From positions 65,029,639-65,093,638 of the forward strand of contig OX638135.1 in the NCBI GenBank assembly GCA_951804985.1: a stretch of DNA of 64,000 nucleotides, read 5' to 3'. Numbering within the stretch: the stretch's first letter is position 1; every line of letters starts with the position of its first letter. Below, piece after piece: positions 11,911 to 23,110 of the stretch. A model generated the notes under the pieces. The model did no database searches and had not been told where the DNA came from. It saw only the letters and a list, made by a program, of their open reading frames with translations. The position numbers and the translations under genes were made by a program. The DNA comes from Dryomyza anilis (lineage: Eukaryota > Arthropoda > Insecta > Diptera > Dryomyzidae).

Positions 11911-12483
11911 ATTGTTGCCAACGTGAAGCGTTGGGATAATGCTATGAACATGTTGCTGTACAACATGAGTACAACATGATATAAAAACATGATGCGCTCA
12001 ACATATGTACAGAAACATCCAAAACTGAATGAATAGTGAAGAACCATAAAGGAAAGAAAAATGTATGCGCTAATTCACAACACTTTGTTTAGTAAATAAA
12101 AAAAAAATTGATTTTTTTTTTTATAAATTGAACTTTTTTTTATTAGATTTTGAGCTAAATGCGTAAATGGTGGTGGCAACACTGCATTGGACTGGCTGCT
12201 CGAGCTTCTGTTAAATGAAGCGCTACTACATTCCGAGGCAGACCGAGCCGTTGTGTTTGTTTGCGACTCAACAGAAAATTAATTCGGCGAAATCAAACAA
12301 CATGCGAAGGTCAAAAGAGCGCGCAGTTGTCTGCGAATACTGGTGTGAAGATAGCCCACTTTTTTATCCCACTTTTCGGTGAATTCGCCGCATTTTTTGT
12401 TGAACATTTTGAATTCGCCGAAACGCAAAATGTCCAAAAATAGGTAGTTAAAGGCAAAATTAGCAATATAAATCAAAAATATC

Positions 12484-13927
12484 ATCAATTTTATCATTTC
12501 ATTAACACAAATAAACACCTTTTCAAGTGCCATATGAAAAAAATGCATTTTTTAAACTTGAAAAAATCGATTAAAATGAAAGACCCCATTTTGCATATGT
12601 TATAGATTATGGTCCAATATAACTTTTTTTTCGAAAAATCGTACCAGCCCACCAAAAAATCAAGATGGGTCATGGTGAAAAATGCTTTTAAATATGTGCA
12701 ATTTTTCAGATTCAATAAGGAAAAAAATTCATTTCTTGAAACTTGAAAAAAACGCTTAAAACAAAAAACCCCATCGCAATTTTTGGATATGTTAAAGATG
12801 ATGGTCCAATCTAACTTTTATTTCGCAAAATCGTACCAGCCCACAAAAAAACCAGGATAGGTCATGATGAAAAATGCATTTAAATAAGAGACATTTTTCA
12901 GATTCAATATGGACAAAATTCATTTTTTTAAAATTAAAAAAAAACGCTTAAAACAAAAAACCCCATCGCAATTTTTGGATATGTTAAAGATTATGGACCA
13001 ATCTAACTTTTATTTCGAAAAATCGTACCAGCCCACAAAAATATCAGGATAGGTCATGGTGAAAAATTTAATATGAGCCATTTTTCAGATGCTATATGGA
13101 AAAAATTCATTTTTTAAAAATTAAAAAAACGCTTAAACAAAAAGCCCCATCGCAATTTTTGGATATGTTAAAGATAATGGTCCTATCTAACTTTTATTTC
13201 GAAAAATCGTACCAGTCCACAAAAAAATCAGGATGGGTCATGATGAAAAATGCTTTTAAATATGTGCAATTTTTCAGATTCAATATGGAAAAAATACATT
13301 TCTTACAACTTGAAAAAAACGCTTAAAACAAAAAACCCCATCGCAATTTTTGGATACGTTAAATATTATGGTCCAATCTAATTTTTATTTTGAAAAATCG
13401 TACCAGCCCACAAAAAAATCATGATAGGTCATGGTGAAAAAAGCATTTGAATATGGACCGTTTTTCAGATTCTATATGGAAAAAATGCATTTTTTAAAAA
13501 TTAAAAAAAATGCTTAAAACAAAAAACCCCATCGCAATTTTTTTATATGTTAAAGCTTATGGTCCAATCTAACTTTTATTTCGAAAAATCGTACCAGCCC
13601 ACAAAAAAATCAGGATAGGTCATGTTGAAAAATGCTTTTAAATATGTGCAATTTTTCAAAACAAAAAACCCCATCGCTATTTTTGGATATGTTAAAGACT
13701 ATGGACCAATCTAACTTGTATTTCGGAAAATCGTACCAGCCCACAAAAAAATCAGGATAGGTCATGGTGAAAAATGCATTTAAATACCAGCCATTTTTCA
13801 GATTCCATAAGGAAAAAATGCATTTAAAAAAAAAAACGCTTGAAATGTAAATCCCCATCGCAATTTTTGGGTATTTGGAAAATTACATGCTAAACAAGCT
13901 TTTATTTTTAAAAATTTTACTAGCCCA
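12484..13927. repeat. ~190-bp satellite array, about 7-8 units
   Basis: The words aatcgtaccagcccacaaa, ggtcatggtgaaaaatg and ccccatcgcaatttttgg recur in the same order. The word gtaccagccca starts near 12643, 12833, 13026, 13210, 13400, 13590 and 13733, and as tactagccca near 13918. The spacing is mostly 184-193 bp, with one unit of about 143 bp. Units are clearly diverged. The last unit runs directly into the capsid-like coding fragment at 13928. ORFs inside the array are satellite shadows. Confidence 0.85.
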
Positions 13928-14110
13928 TTTAATTTAACACCAGATCATAACAATAACTCACACTGCGGAAACTTAATAAATCAGGGTACAATACGAATTG
14001 AAGGTCGTTTCAGTGAAGCACTTTCTGAAGCAATTACTTGTTTAGCATATTGTGAGTTTGATAGTGTTTTGGAAATTGATAAAAATCGTACTGTATTACA
14101 ATCATTATGA
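13928..14110 (+). pseudogene. Maverick/Polinton major capsid-like protein, C-terminal fragment
   Basis: About 60 codons are open up to the stop at 14108-14110. The frame contains FNLTPD, GTIRIEGRFSEALSEAIT and VLEIDKNRTVL. This arrangement, an FDLTPD-like segment, a beta-strand-rich G.IRLE..F....PE..T segment and a final EIDKNR, matches the end of Polinton double-jelly-roll capsid proteins as I know the family (often annotated F54H12.2-like). The rest of the protein (several hundred residues) is missing, replaced by satellite DNA. The stop overlaps the start codon of the protease ORF as ATGA, so the two genes were tightly packed. Family assignment is by pattern; no search was possible. Confidence 0.6.
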
Positions 14111-14581
14111 ATACAAGTAATATAGAAAATATTTTATATAAAAATTTAGTAACTAAAAAGAATTTTAAAGGAGTTTTTGCATCAAATCAGCTACCTAGAA
14201 ATCGAATAAAAAAAGCCAGCATTTCATATTGTGAATATGGATTCATCATTTAAACCAGGATCACATTGGATTGTAATATATTTTCCTCGAAATGGGCCGG
14301 CTGAGTATTTTTGTTCTGCAGGGAGTTCTCCTATTAAACCATTTGTAAATTTTATTCAAAGAAATGCATCCACATTTATTAAAAGCAATTTCCGATTACA
14401 AAGTGAAATTTCAATGTTATGCGGTGTTTATTGCTGTATATTTATATATTTAAGAAGTAAAAATATGTCTTTTAAAAAGTTTTTTAATTATTTTGATATA
14501 TATAATTTATATATTAATGATATTTTAGCTCTGCATTATTTTAAAAGTATTTTTAAGTTTCCTATAATAAAAAATAAATAA
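14107..14581 (+). pseudogene. Maverick/Polinton adenovirus-type cysteine protease, frameshifted
   Basis: The start ATG (14107) overlaps the upstream capsid stop. The first frame is open to beyond 14208 (FKGVFASNQLP). From there the reading frame changes and continues to the stop at 14579-14581. The change falls at a run of seven As (14208-14214), so a single-base indel is the likely break. The second part shows the family hallmarks: KPGSHW with the catalytic His, AEYF at the position of the acidic triad residue (the usual Asp after EYF is Cys here), and LCGVYCCIFIYL with the nucleophilic Cys. Its combined length of about 155 residues is close to normal for the family. In Polintons this protease is thought to process capsid proteins. 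With the frameshift and the altered acidic position it is probably inactive. Confidence 0.72.
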
Positions 14582-14698
14582 AACAATTTAATGTAAATAA
14601 TTTATAAATTTATTTTTTATTTCTATTATTTAAAATTTCACAAATTCATTGAATGTAGTATAATAAAAAACAGTTTATTAATAATATGTAATAAACAA

Positions 14699-14995
14699 TT
14701 ATTTTGTATATTTTAATCTATAATATAATTTTATTAGTTTGTCAATGTCTTTAGATTTCTTGTCATAATAATAGCAACCACATGTATCTGGTCCCTCCGT
14801 TAAGTCATCTGTGGCCCATGGACAGCTCTTATAATGTACTCCGTGAATAGTTAATATTTTTTCCATATACTGGTAATGCTTACAATAAGGGGTAAACTTA
14901 ATAAACTGTTTTTTATGATCGTCTAATAAAATATTATGAAATTCTTTTAAAAATTTTAATACTTTTTTAACTTCCATAATATTGTTTTGTTCCAT
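14699..14995 (-). CDS. Uncharacterised 98-aa protein, possible Polinton accessory ORF
   Basis: An uninterrupted ORF runs from ATG at 14995 to a stop at 14699, converging on the protease gene with about 117 bp between their ends. I do not recognise it. It is Lys- and Tyr-rich at both ends. Its middle has five cysteines and three histidines (PYCKHYQY, HGVHYKSCPW, DTCGCYYY), which could bind a metal. No signal peptide or membrane segment is obvious. Polintons carry genes on both strands, so an accessory gene of the same element is plausible but unproven. That it is intact while the neighbours are broken is notable. Confidence 0.4.
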   Translation of the reverse strand: MEQNNIMEVKKVLKFLKEFHNILLDDHKKQFIKFTPYCKHYQYMEKILTIHGVHYKSCPWATDDLTEGPDTCGCYYYDKKSKDIDKLIKLYYRLKYTK

Positions 14996-15438
14996 TAAAA
15001 TTGTAATGTAGACGATGAATAAATTGAATTCAAATTTCGATCCATTTATATATAATGGATATCTCTTTAAAATGAGTTAAAAAGTGAATTCCATTAGTAT
15101 AAATATACTCAATTAAAATTTTAAAGAGAGTAAATAAAATAAATCTCAAGACAAAAAACTCTATAAAAAATATACATGTTCTAACATGCTCAATCTTTTA
15201 AACTTATAGTATAGAAAATGATTTAAAAAATGATCCCAATGGAACCTTATGGCTCCATTCATTCATATAACCAAATTAAACGACCATGACTTTGTAGAAT
15301 AAAATTCAGTACAATAACCCTTATAGTAAAATTGGCCTTGAATTAAATATATGTCAATGCATTAATACAGAAGTGTCTTAACCAGTTTACAACAATAAAA
15401 ATTATCCACAAAAAAAAATAAGCATCTAATAATAATAT
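14996..15438. other. AT-rich noncoding DNA downstream of the Polinton fragment
   Basis: No gene. It contains aaaaaatgatcccaatgg near 15218, a word related to the 42-bp repeats beyond the second duplicate (21990-22310). The segment may therefore be Polinton subterminal DNA. The second copy is 21131-21573. Confidence 0.4.
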
Positions 15439-16147
15439 TCAGCTGCTCTTGACGTTCTGGGCATATCAATTCAATGTGATCTACGTTGGAATGATCACAT
15501 ATTTAATGTGTCGAAAGAAGCTTCCAAGTGCCTCGGTTTTTTAAAACGGTGTAAAACATACTTCACTCCTGCTGACCTGCGTACTGTCTACACCACCTAT
15601 ATTCGGCTTAAAATGGAATTCAATTCGCACATTTGGGCAGGAGCTTCAAAATCCTCCTTGGAGTTCCTGGACCGAATTCAACAACGTGCGATATATTTGA
15701 TAGGGGATGAAAATATCTCATCGTCTATTGGTTCTCTTGAGCACCGAAGGACCGTTGGGTGTGTAAGCCTGTTTTATAGGTATTACAACGGTAAGTGTTC
15801 GCGTGAAATACATGGCCTGATTCCACCAGGTCGTGTGTTTTCTCGTTCTACTCGGGCATCAAATCAAGCCCATCCCTTCGTAGTCCACTCGACTCTCAAC
15901 AGAACCACGCATTATAGAGATAATTCGTTCTTCAGTCGCACGTTTGTGGAACAATCTCCCTGCGTCCGTTTTTCCCGACATTTTTTATATTGGCAAGTTC
16001 AAAACAAACATTCACCGACACTACTCCATATTTCCCCCCTCCATTTAACCTATCATCCCTTCTTACGATCAACACTGTGCATTGCATGAATAGGGGACAT
16101 CCCCTGAGCGTTGGTTAATTTGCAAAAAAAAAAAAAAAAAAAAAAAA
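15439..16147 (+). pseudogene. LINE 3' end (second duplicate copy)
   Basis: Copy of 9304-10012 beginning abruptly inside the LINE coding region at the duplication joint. It carries the ORF to 16089 and the same 24-base poly-A (16124-16147). It lacks the reverse transcriptase core and its own 5' sequence, so it arose by duplication and not by a separate insertion. Confidence 0.9.
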
Positions 16148-16767
16148 CTTTTGAGGTATTTTGACATTTTTCTACTATAAAAAAGGAAAATGGCGTACTT
16201 TTTTCTTTCGCTTGATTTATCCAGTATCCACAACAATTAAGTAAATCCAATGGTGTAAAAAATTGGCAACTCAAATATTTCATTTTAAAAATAAAAGTGA
16301 AAATAAAACTTTTTGGGATTGAAATTATCAACACGTGACGGAAAATATTTCTTTTCAGAGTTTACTTTGATGACAGCATCGCCGGTCGGACTTGGTTCTT
16401 CTGCGAAGAAGTCTCAAGTTCATGTACAATTTTTCCTTCGAAGGATTTATAAAGACGATGACGATGTATAACCAGGATACTGTAAAACAGAATAACTGTA
16501 AATCTAGAATAAATAAAAATACATTTGATTCATATTCTTTCAATTCAATAAAAATTACTGCGCGAATTCTAATGAAGTTCCTTTTCCAAATATTCTTCAA
16601 CTATCTTCTTATTTGTAAACATCTTACAATGGTTGATGGTTGCTATACATTAATTTAAATTTGAAAGATGACGGATGTTTGAGAGATGGTTGTCTCAAAG
16701 ACGATCTAAATAATCTGTAAATAACTTGATCTTTGTTTTCTTAGTGTAGAATTTATAAGGGATCAAA

Positions 16768-17002
16768 ACATACCAATACAAACTTATTTATAGAAAATAA
16801 TAATGTTTACATTGGAATATTGAGGCAAGCCAGTTTAATCAAAATTGGTGGCGACAATTCTATACTTTTGAAAACTGAAATTATGGAAACTTGCAGAAAT
16901 TTCTATATAGAAGTAATTAATCAGATTACAAAAAGGTTTAATTTTACAGATAACATTTTCGAAATTTTAGATATTGTTGATCCCGATATCGCAATCTTTT
17001 AA
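16768..17002 (+). pseudogene. hAT-type transposase fragment (second duplicate copy)
   Basis: Copy of 10633-10867 at +6,135 bp. No difference was noticed. Confidence 0.55.
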
Positions 17003-18618
17003 AATAAACTAGTTGGTTTCAATTAAAGCAGATTTTCATTTCTTGTTGTAAATATGCAGGATCTCGATAAGGATTGACGGAAACATGCTCTTCTTAATTT
17101 TTCAGAATTGGGATTGTATTTCAGACCACGAGTTGTATTGGTCAAAGTATTTTCTTTTAAAAATTCGATTGGTACAATTTTATTCACAAATTTAAAAATT
17201 GTTATAACTTTACTTTTAATACTCAAATGCATCTGTGGAACGTATAATTAGCAGTTTAAATTTGTGCAAAACTGACAAAAAAAAATAATTTAAATACTAA
17301 TTCTATTGTATTAATTTTTTTTTACAAAATAAGGTATTTGTAATAATGGTTACGAAAAGTTTGAACCAATCGACAAAATATTTCGAATGAATTGGAAATG
17401 ATCATCTTTTTATGTATTTTACTTATAAAAATTTGATGTAATCAATGACTGTAATACATATAAATATATTTTAATTCTATCTCTTTTGTTGTAAAGTTAG
17501 AGTTGTAAAGTTAGAGTTGATTTATTTTACATTTATTTATTTTACAATTTAATTAATCAAATGACACTTTTTTATTTTTAGAGTTGAAAAGACACTTTTA
17601 TTAATTTTAGAGTTGAAGAGACACTTTTACTATTTTAGTACCTCCACTTGAGGTTGGTTAAACTCCAATATTTTAAATTGCAACTAAAGGTATTAACAAT
17701 ACCTTCGTTGCAAGCTTTTCTTAAATTCTATTCTCACTATGCTCTAGTGAGTTTTCACTTTCACTCAATTTTGGTGTACGTGATTTTTGAAGAAAGTCCG
17801 ACTTGCAGTTTTTGGCTGACACCAATTGCGAAATATCAGAATTGTTGGCAATCGCTGCTTTGCTTATTTTAACATAGACCCAAAATTATGCAATGGAAAA
17901 TTGTATTGCAAGCCTCTTGAAAGAGGTGTGGTCTAAGTAAAGCTTTAGCGCTTTGCCAAATTATTGCCAGCTTCTGTTAACTGTGCAAGCCAACCTGAAA
18001 GAGATGTGGTCTAAGCAAAGCTTTAGCGCTTGCCAAATTATTATCATTGTTGCCAACGTGAAGCGTTGGGATAATGCTATGAACATGTTGCTGTACAACA
18101 TGAGTACAACATGATATAAAAACATGATGCGCTCAACATATGTACAGAAACATCCAAAACTGAATGAATAGTGAAGAACCATAAAGGAAAGAAAAATGTA
18201 TGCGCTAATTCACAACACTTTGTTTAGTAAATAAAAAAAAAATTGATTTTTTTTTTTATAAATTGAACTTTTTTTTATTAGATTTTGAGCTAAATGCGTA
18301 AATGGTGGTGGCAACACTGCATTGGACTGGCTGCTCGAGCTTCTGTTAAATGAAGCGCTACTACATTCCGAGGCAGACCGAGCCGTTGTGTTTGTTTGCG
18401 ACTCAACAGAAAATTAATTCGGCGAAATCAAACAACATGCGAAGGTCAAAAGAGCGCGCAGTTGTCTGCGAATACTGGTGTGAAGATAGCCCACTTTTTT
18501 ATCCCACTTTTCGGTGAATTCGCCGCATTTTTTGTTGAACATTTTGAATTCGCCGAAACGCAAAATGTCCAAAAATAGGTAGTTAAAGGCAAAATTAGCA
18601 ATATAAATCAAAAATATC

Positions 18619-20062
18619 ATCAATTTTATCATTTCATTAACACAAATAAACACCTTTTCAAGTGCCATATGAAAAAAATGCATTTTTTAAACTTGAAAAA
18701 ATCGATTAAAATGAAAGACCCCATTTTGCATATGTTATAGATTATGGTCCAATATAACTTTTTTTTCGAAAAATCGTACCAGCCCACCAAAAAATCAAGA
18801 TGGGTCATGGTGAAAAATGCTTTTAAATATGTGCAATTTTTCAGATTCAATAAGGAAAAAAATTCATTTCTTGAAACTTGAAAAAAACGCTTAAAACAAA
18901 AAACCCCATCGCAATTTTTGGATATGTTAAAGATGATGGTCCAATCTAACTTTTATTTCGCAAAATCGTACCAGCCCACAAAAAAACCAGGATAGGTCAT
19001 GATGAAAAATGCATTTAAATAAGAGACATTTTTCAGATTCAATATGGACAAAATTCATTTTTTTAAAATTAAAAAAAAACGCTTAAAACAAAAAACCCCA
19101 TCGCAATTTTTGGATATGTTAAAGATTATGGACCAATCTAACTTTTATTTCGAAAAATCGTACCAGCCCACAAAAATATCAGGATAGGTCATGGTGAAAA
19201 ATTTAATATGAGCCATTTTTCAGATGCTATATGGAAAAAATTCATTTTTTAAAAATTAAAAAAACGCTTAAACAAAAAGCCCCATCGCAATTTTTGGATA
19301 TGTTAAAGATAATGGTCCTATCTAACTTTTATTTCGAAAAATCGTACCAGTCCACAAAAAAATCAGGATGGGTCATGATGAAAAATGCTTTTAAATATGT
19401 GCAATTTTTCAGATTCAATATGGAAAAAATACATTTCTTACAACTTGAAAAAAACGCTTAAAACAAAAAACCCCATCGCAATTTTTGGATACGTTAAATA
19501 TTATGGTCCAATCTAATTTTTATTTTGAAAAATCGTACCAGCCCACAAAAAAATCATGATAGGTCATGGTGAAAAAAGCATTTGAATATGGACCGTTTTT
19601 CAGATTCTATATGGAAAAAATGCATTTTTTAAAAATTAAAAAAAATGCTTAAAACAAAAAACCCCATCGCAATTTTTTTATATGTTAAAGCTTATGGTCC
19701 AATCTAACTTTTATTTCGAAAAATCGTACCAGCCCACAAAAAAATCAGGATAGGTCATGTTGAAAAATGCTTTTAAATATGTGCAATTTTTCAAAACAAA
19801 AAACCCCATCGCTATTTTTGGATATGTTAAAGACTATGGACCAATCTAACTTGTATTTCGGAAAATCGTACCAGCCCACAAAAAAATCAGGATAGGTCAT
19901 GGTGAAAAATGCATTTAAATACCAGCCATTTTTCAGATTCCATAAGGAAAAAATGCATTTAAAAAAAAAAACGCTTGAAATGTAAATCCCCATCGCAATT
20001 TTTGGGTATTTGGAAAATTACATGCTAAACAAGCTTTTATTTTTAAAAATTTTACTAGCCCA
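18619..20062. repeat. ~190-bp satellite array (second duplicate copy)
   Basis: Copy of 12484-13927 with the same unit order and the same short unit. Confidence 0.85.
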
Positions 20063-20245
20063 TTTAATTTAACACCAGATCATAACAATAACTCACACTG
20101 CGGAAACTTAATAAATCAGGGTACAATACGAATTGAAGGTCGTTTCAGTGAAGCACTTTCTGAAGCAATTACTTGTTTAGCATATTGTGAGTTTGATAGT
20201 GTTTTGGAAATTGATAAAAATCGTACTGTATTACAATCATTATGA
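20063..20245 (+). pseudogene. Polinton capsid-like C-terminal fragment (second duplicate copy)
   Basis: Copy of 13928-14110, with the same ATGA overlap with the protease start. Confidence 0.6.
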
Positions 20246-20716
20246 ATACAAGTAATATAGAAAATATTTTATATAAAAATTTAGTAACTAAAAAGAATTT
20301 TAAAGGAGTTTTTGCATCAAATCAGCTACCTAGAAATCGAATAAAAAAAGCCAGCATTTCATATTGTGAATATGGATTCATCATTTAAACCAGGATCACA
20401 TTGGATTGTAATATATTTTCCTCGAAATGGGCCGGCTGAGTATTTTTGTTCTGCAGGGAGTTCTCCTATTAAACCATTTGTAAATTTTATTCAAAGAAAT
20501 GCATCCACATTTATTAAAAGCAATTTCCGATTACAAAGTGAAATTTCAATGTTATGCGGTGTTTATTGCTGTATATTTATATATTTAAGAAGTAAAAATA
20601 TGTCTTTTAAAAAGTTTTTTAATTATTTTGATATATATAATTTATATATTAATGATATTTTAGCTCTGCATTATTTTAAAAGTATTTTTAAGTTTCCTAT
20701 AATAAAAAATAAATAA
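20242..20716 (+). pseudogene. Polinton adenovirus-type protease, frameshifted (second duplicate copy)
   Basis: Copy of 14107-14581. The same seven-A run (20343-20349) and frame change are present, so the break predates the duplication. Confidence 0.72.
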
Positions 20717-20833
20717 AACAATTTAATGTAAATAATTTATAAATTTATTTTTTATTTCTATTATTTAAAATTTCACAAATTCATTGAATGTAGTATAATA
20801 AAAAACAGTTTATTAATAATATGTAATAAACAA

Positions 20834-21130
20834 TTATTTTGTATATTTTAATCTATAATATAATTTTATTAGTTTGTCAATGTCTTTAGATTTCTTGTCA
20901 TAATAATAGCAACCACATGTATCTGGTCCCTCCGTTAAGTCATCTGTGGCCCATGGACAGCTCTTATAATGTACTCCGTGAATAGTTAATATTTTTTCCA
21001 TATACTGGTAATGCTTACAATAAGGGGTAAACTTAATAAACTGTTTTTTATGATCGTCTAATAAAATATTATGAAATTCTTTTAAAAATTTTAATACTTT
21101 TTTAACTTCCATAATATTGTTTTGTTCCAT
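20834..21130 (-). CDS. Uncharacterised 98-aa ORF (second duplicate copy)
   Basis: Copy of 14699-14995, also uninterrupted. Confidence 0.4.
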   Translation of the reverse strand: MEQNNIMEVKKVLKFLKEFHNILLDDHKKQFIKFTPYCKHYQYMEKILTIHGVHYKSCPWATDDLTEGPDTCGCYYYDKKSKDIDKLIKLYYRLKYTK

Positions 21131-21573
21131 TAAAATTGTAATGTAGACGATGAATAAATTGAATTCAAATTTCGATCCATTTATATATAATGGATATCTC
21201 TTTAAAATGAGTTAAAAAGTGAATTCCATTAGTATAAATATACTCAATTAAAATTTTAAAGAGAGTAAATAAAATAAATCTCAAGACAAAAAACTCTATA
21301 AAAAATATACATGTTCTAACATGCTCAATCTTTTAAACTTATAGTATAGAAAATGATTTAAAAAATGATCCCAATGGAACCTTATGGCTCCATTCATTCA
21401 TATAACCAAATTAAACGACCATGACTTTGTAGAATAAAATTCAGTACAATAACCCTTATAGTAAAATTGGCCTTGAATTAAATATATGTCAATGCATTAA
21501 TACAGAAGTGTCTTAACCAGTTTACAACAATAAAAATTATCCACAAAAAAAAATAAGCATCTAATAATAATAT

Positions 21574-21984
21574 TCATTCATATATCGAAGTTTAAAATTA
21601 AAATCATCGTTCCTCAACAAATTTTCAAATTGAACCCTTTGCTCCTCAACTCTCTTGATGATCATGCAAAATAAAACAAACAGGTATAACTATAGTATAC
21701 ATTATAACTACGTTACCTGAAATCTAATTGCAACTATAATATTTTACAACAACAACATGAATACGTTTGTAAATATTCTCATTCACAAAAAATGCTTACT
21801 CCGATATAATTATCCCAACAACAACATTTACTCTTTACGGCTGCATGCCTTTATAACATGCATATAATATATATGTATGTATCAACATTAACAAATTATG
21901 TTAAAAAGTCATCCCACTGGCTCCATGCCATTATAAAATATATAGTATACATATAATATACATCTGTTAAAAATACTTCCCATG
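21574..21984. other. AT-rich noncoding DNA, possible Polinton flank
   Basis: Unique sequence beyond the duplication edge. It contains no ORF of interest. It leads into the 42-bp repeats and shares words such as ggctccatgcc with the stretch near 15250. Confidence 0.35.
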
Positions 21985-22320
21985 AAAACAATAACAAATA
22001 TTTTGTTAAAATATGATCCCCATTGAAAAAACAATAACAACTATACTGTTAAAATATGATCTCCAATGAACTACACTACCAACAACTCTGTTAAAAAATG
22101 ATCCCTATTGAACTATACCAACAACAACTATGTTAAAAAATGATCCCTATTGAATTACACTAACAGCAACTATGTTAAAAAATGATCCCTATTGAATTAC
22201 ACTAACAACAACTATGTTAAAAAATGATCCCTATTAATTACACTAACAACAACTATGTTAAAAAATGATCCCTATTGAAAACAATAACAACATCTCTGTT
22301 AAAATTCATTTACACTAACA
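21985..22320. repeat. 42-bp tandem repeat array
   Basis: The word ttaaaaaatgatccctattg starts at 22091, 22133, 22175, 22217 and 22259, a 42-bp period with one slightly shortened unit. Diverged units extend upstream (aaaatatgatcccc near 22010, aaatatgatctcc near 22052). Each unit also contains acactaacaacaac. Subterminal short tandem repeats are common near the ends of large DNA transposons, but no terminal inverted repeat was identified here. Confidence 0.75.
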
Positions 22321-22371
22321 ACAATGTGCTCCATGGAGCCCAGTGGGGCCAGAACCGGCGAATCCATACTA

Positions 22372-22372
<1 letters not shown>

Positions 22373-22424
<52 letters not shown>
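22373..22424. repeat. (TA)n microsatellite
   Basis: About 26 uninterrupted TA dinucleotides, followed by imperfect atat-rich sequence to 22455. Confidence 0.9.
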
Positions 22425-22429
<5 letters not shown>

Positions 22430-22449
22430 CAAATATAAAAATATATATA

Positions 22450-23110
22450 TATTGAATTTGTATGAATTTGTTTTTTGTAATATTTAAAGAATTTTATATA
22501 TTTACGAGTAAACGACTAGTTTACGTACGAAAAAACTATTTAGAAACTGGGTAGTTTAACTATCCAATCTCCACCGTACGTAGAACTGAAATTTAATAAC
22601 GAATTTTGTGAAATGTGGTTCATTAAATTACGTTGTAAATAAAAATTGGCTAAAGTTATTCGACAATAATATGTGACAAATATGTTTTGTAATTTATTAC
22701 AATGGAATTGTACTAAAATGGTCTGGGAAGTACTTGCGTACTATTGATATAGAAATTGTTCTGTAAAAAGTACAGTTGTACTGAAAAAACATGATATCAT
22801 TGTAAAATGGGCATGTCCCTTTTTTTTAACATTTTTAGGTTTCAACATGGATCCCGAATAGATGATATTTGCATTAAAGTGGTTAACAAATGAATATTAA
22901 AGTACTTCAGGAAACTTTAAAGGGATTATTTAAGTGCCCAATCCGAAAAATTATTCAAAAAATGAGGCCCTTAACCTAAGAGTTTCTAATCTGGTGTTTT
23001 GTATTAAATAAAATAAAATTTAGATATTTTTTTAGAAATTTTAGCCATATTTGGCCGTTGGGTTTTGGCAACACTGTTTAAATTCGCTGCACTCGCTCTA
23101 ACTCTAAAAA
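22450..23110. repeat. Interspersed repeat, family B, copy 1
   Basis: This matches 27120-28170 closely, sharing aaactgggtagtttaacta, aaatggtctgg, tttggccgttgggttttgg and many more words. Copy 2 contains about 150 bp (27287-27436) and a second ~130-bp stretch (about 27660-27790) that are absent here. It is noncoding, with no terminal structure found. Confidence 0.75.

Larger units (their letters stand above)
9304..21573. repeat. Tandem duplication, 6,135-bp unit
   Basis: Units are 9304-15438 and 15439-21573. All landmarks (LINE end, 24-base poly-A, satellite, Polinton ORFs) recur at a spacing of exactly 6,135 bp, with no difference noticed. The joint at 15438/15439 fuses noncoding DNA, ...aataatatt, to the LINE word tcagctgctcttgacg. 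Both parents share about 3 bp (tca) there. The left edge lies only about 194 bp downstream of the right edge of the 2,342-bp triplication. Everything in 15439-21573 is therefore a second copy of 9304-15438. Confidence 0.9.

Noticed and set aside
12494..13858. ORFs of 70-90 codons on both strands
   Set aside because: They follow the 190-bp satellite units and repeat with them; no protein-like features.
21985..22320. CRISPR-like array
   Set aside because: The repeats are contiguous without unique spacers, and the context is a eukaryotic genome.
22275..22487. ORF with a Tyr-Ile repeat, and the similar one at 30676-30897
   Set aside because: Translation of (TA)n microsatellites.
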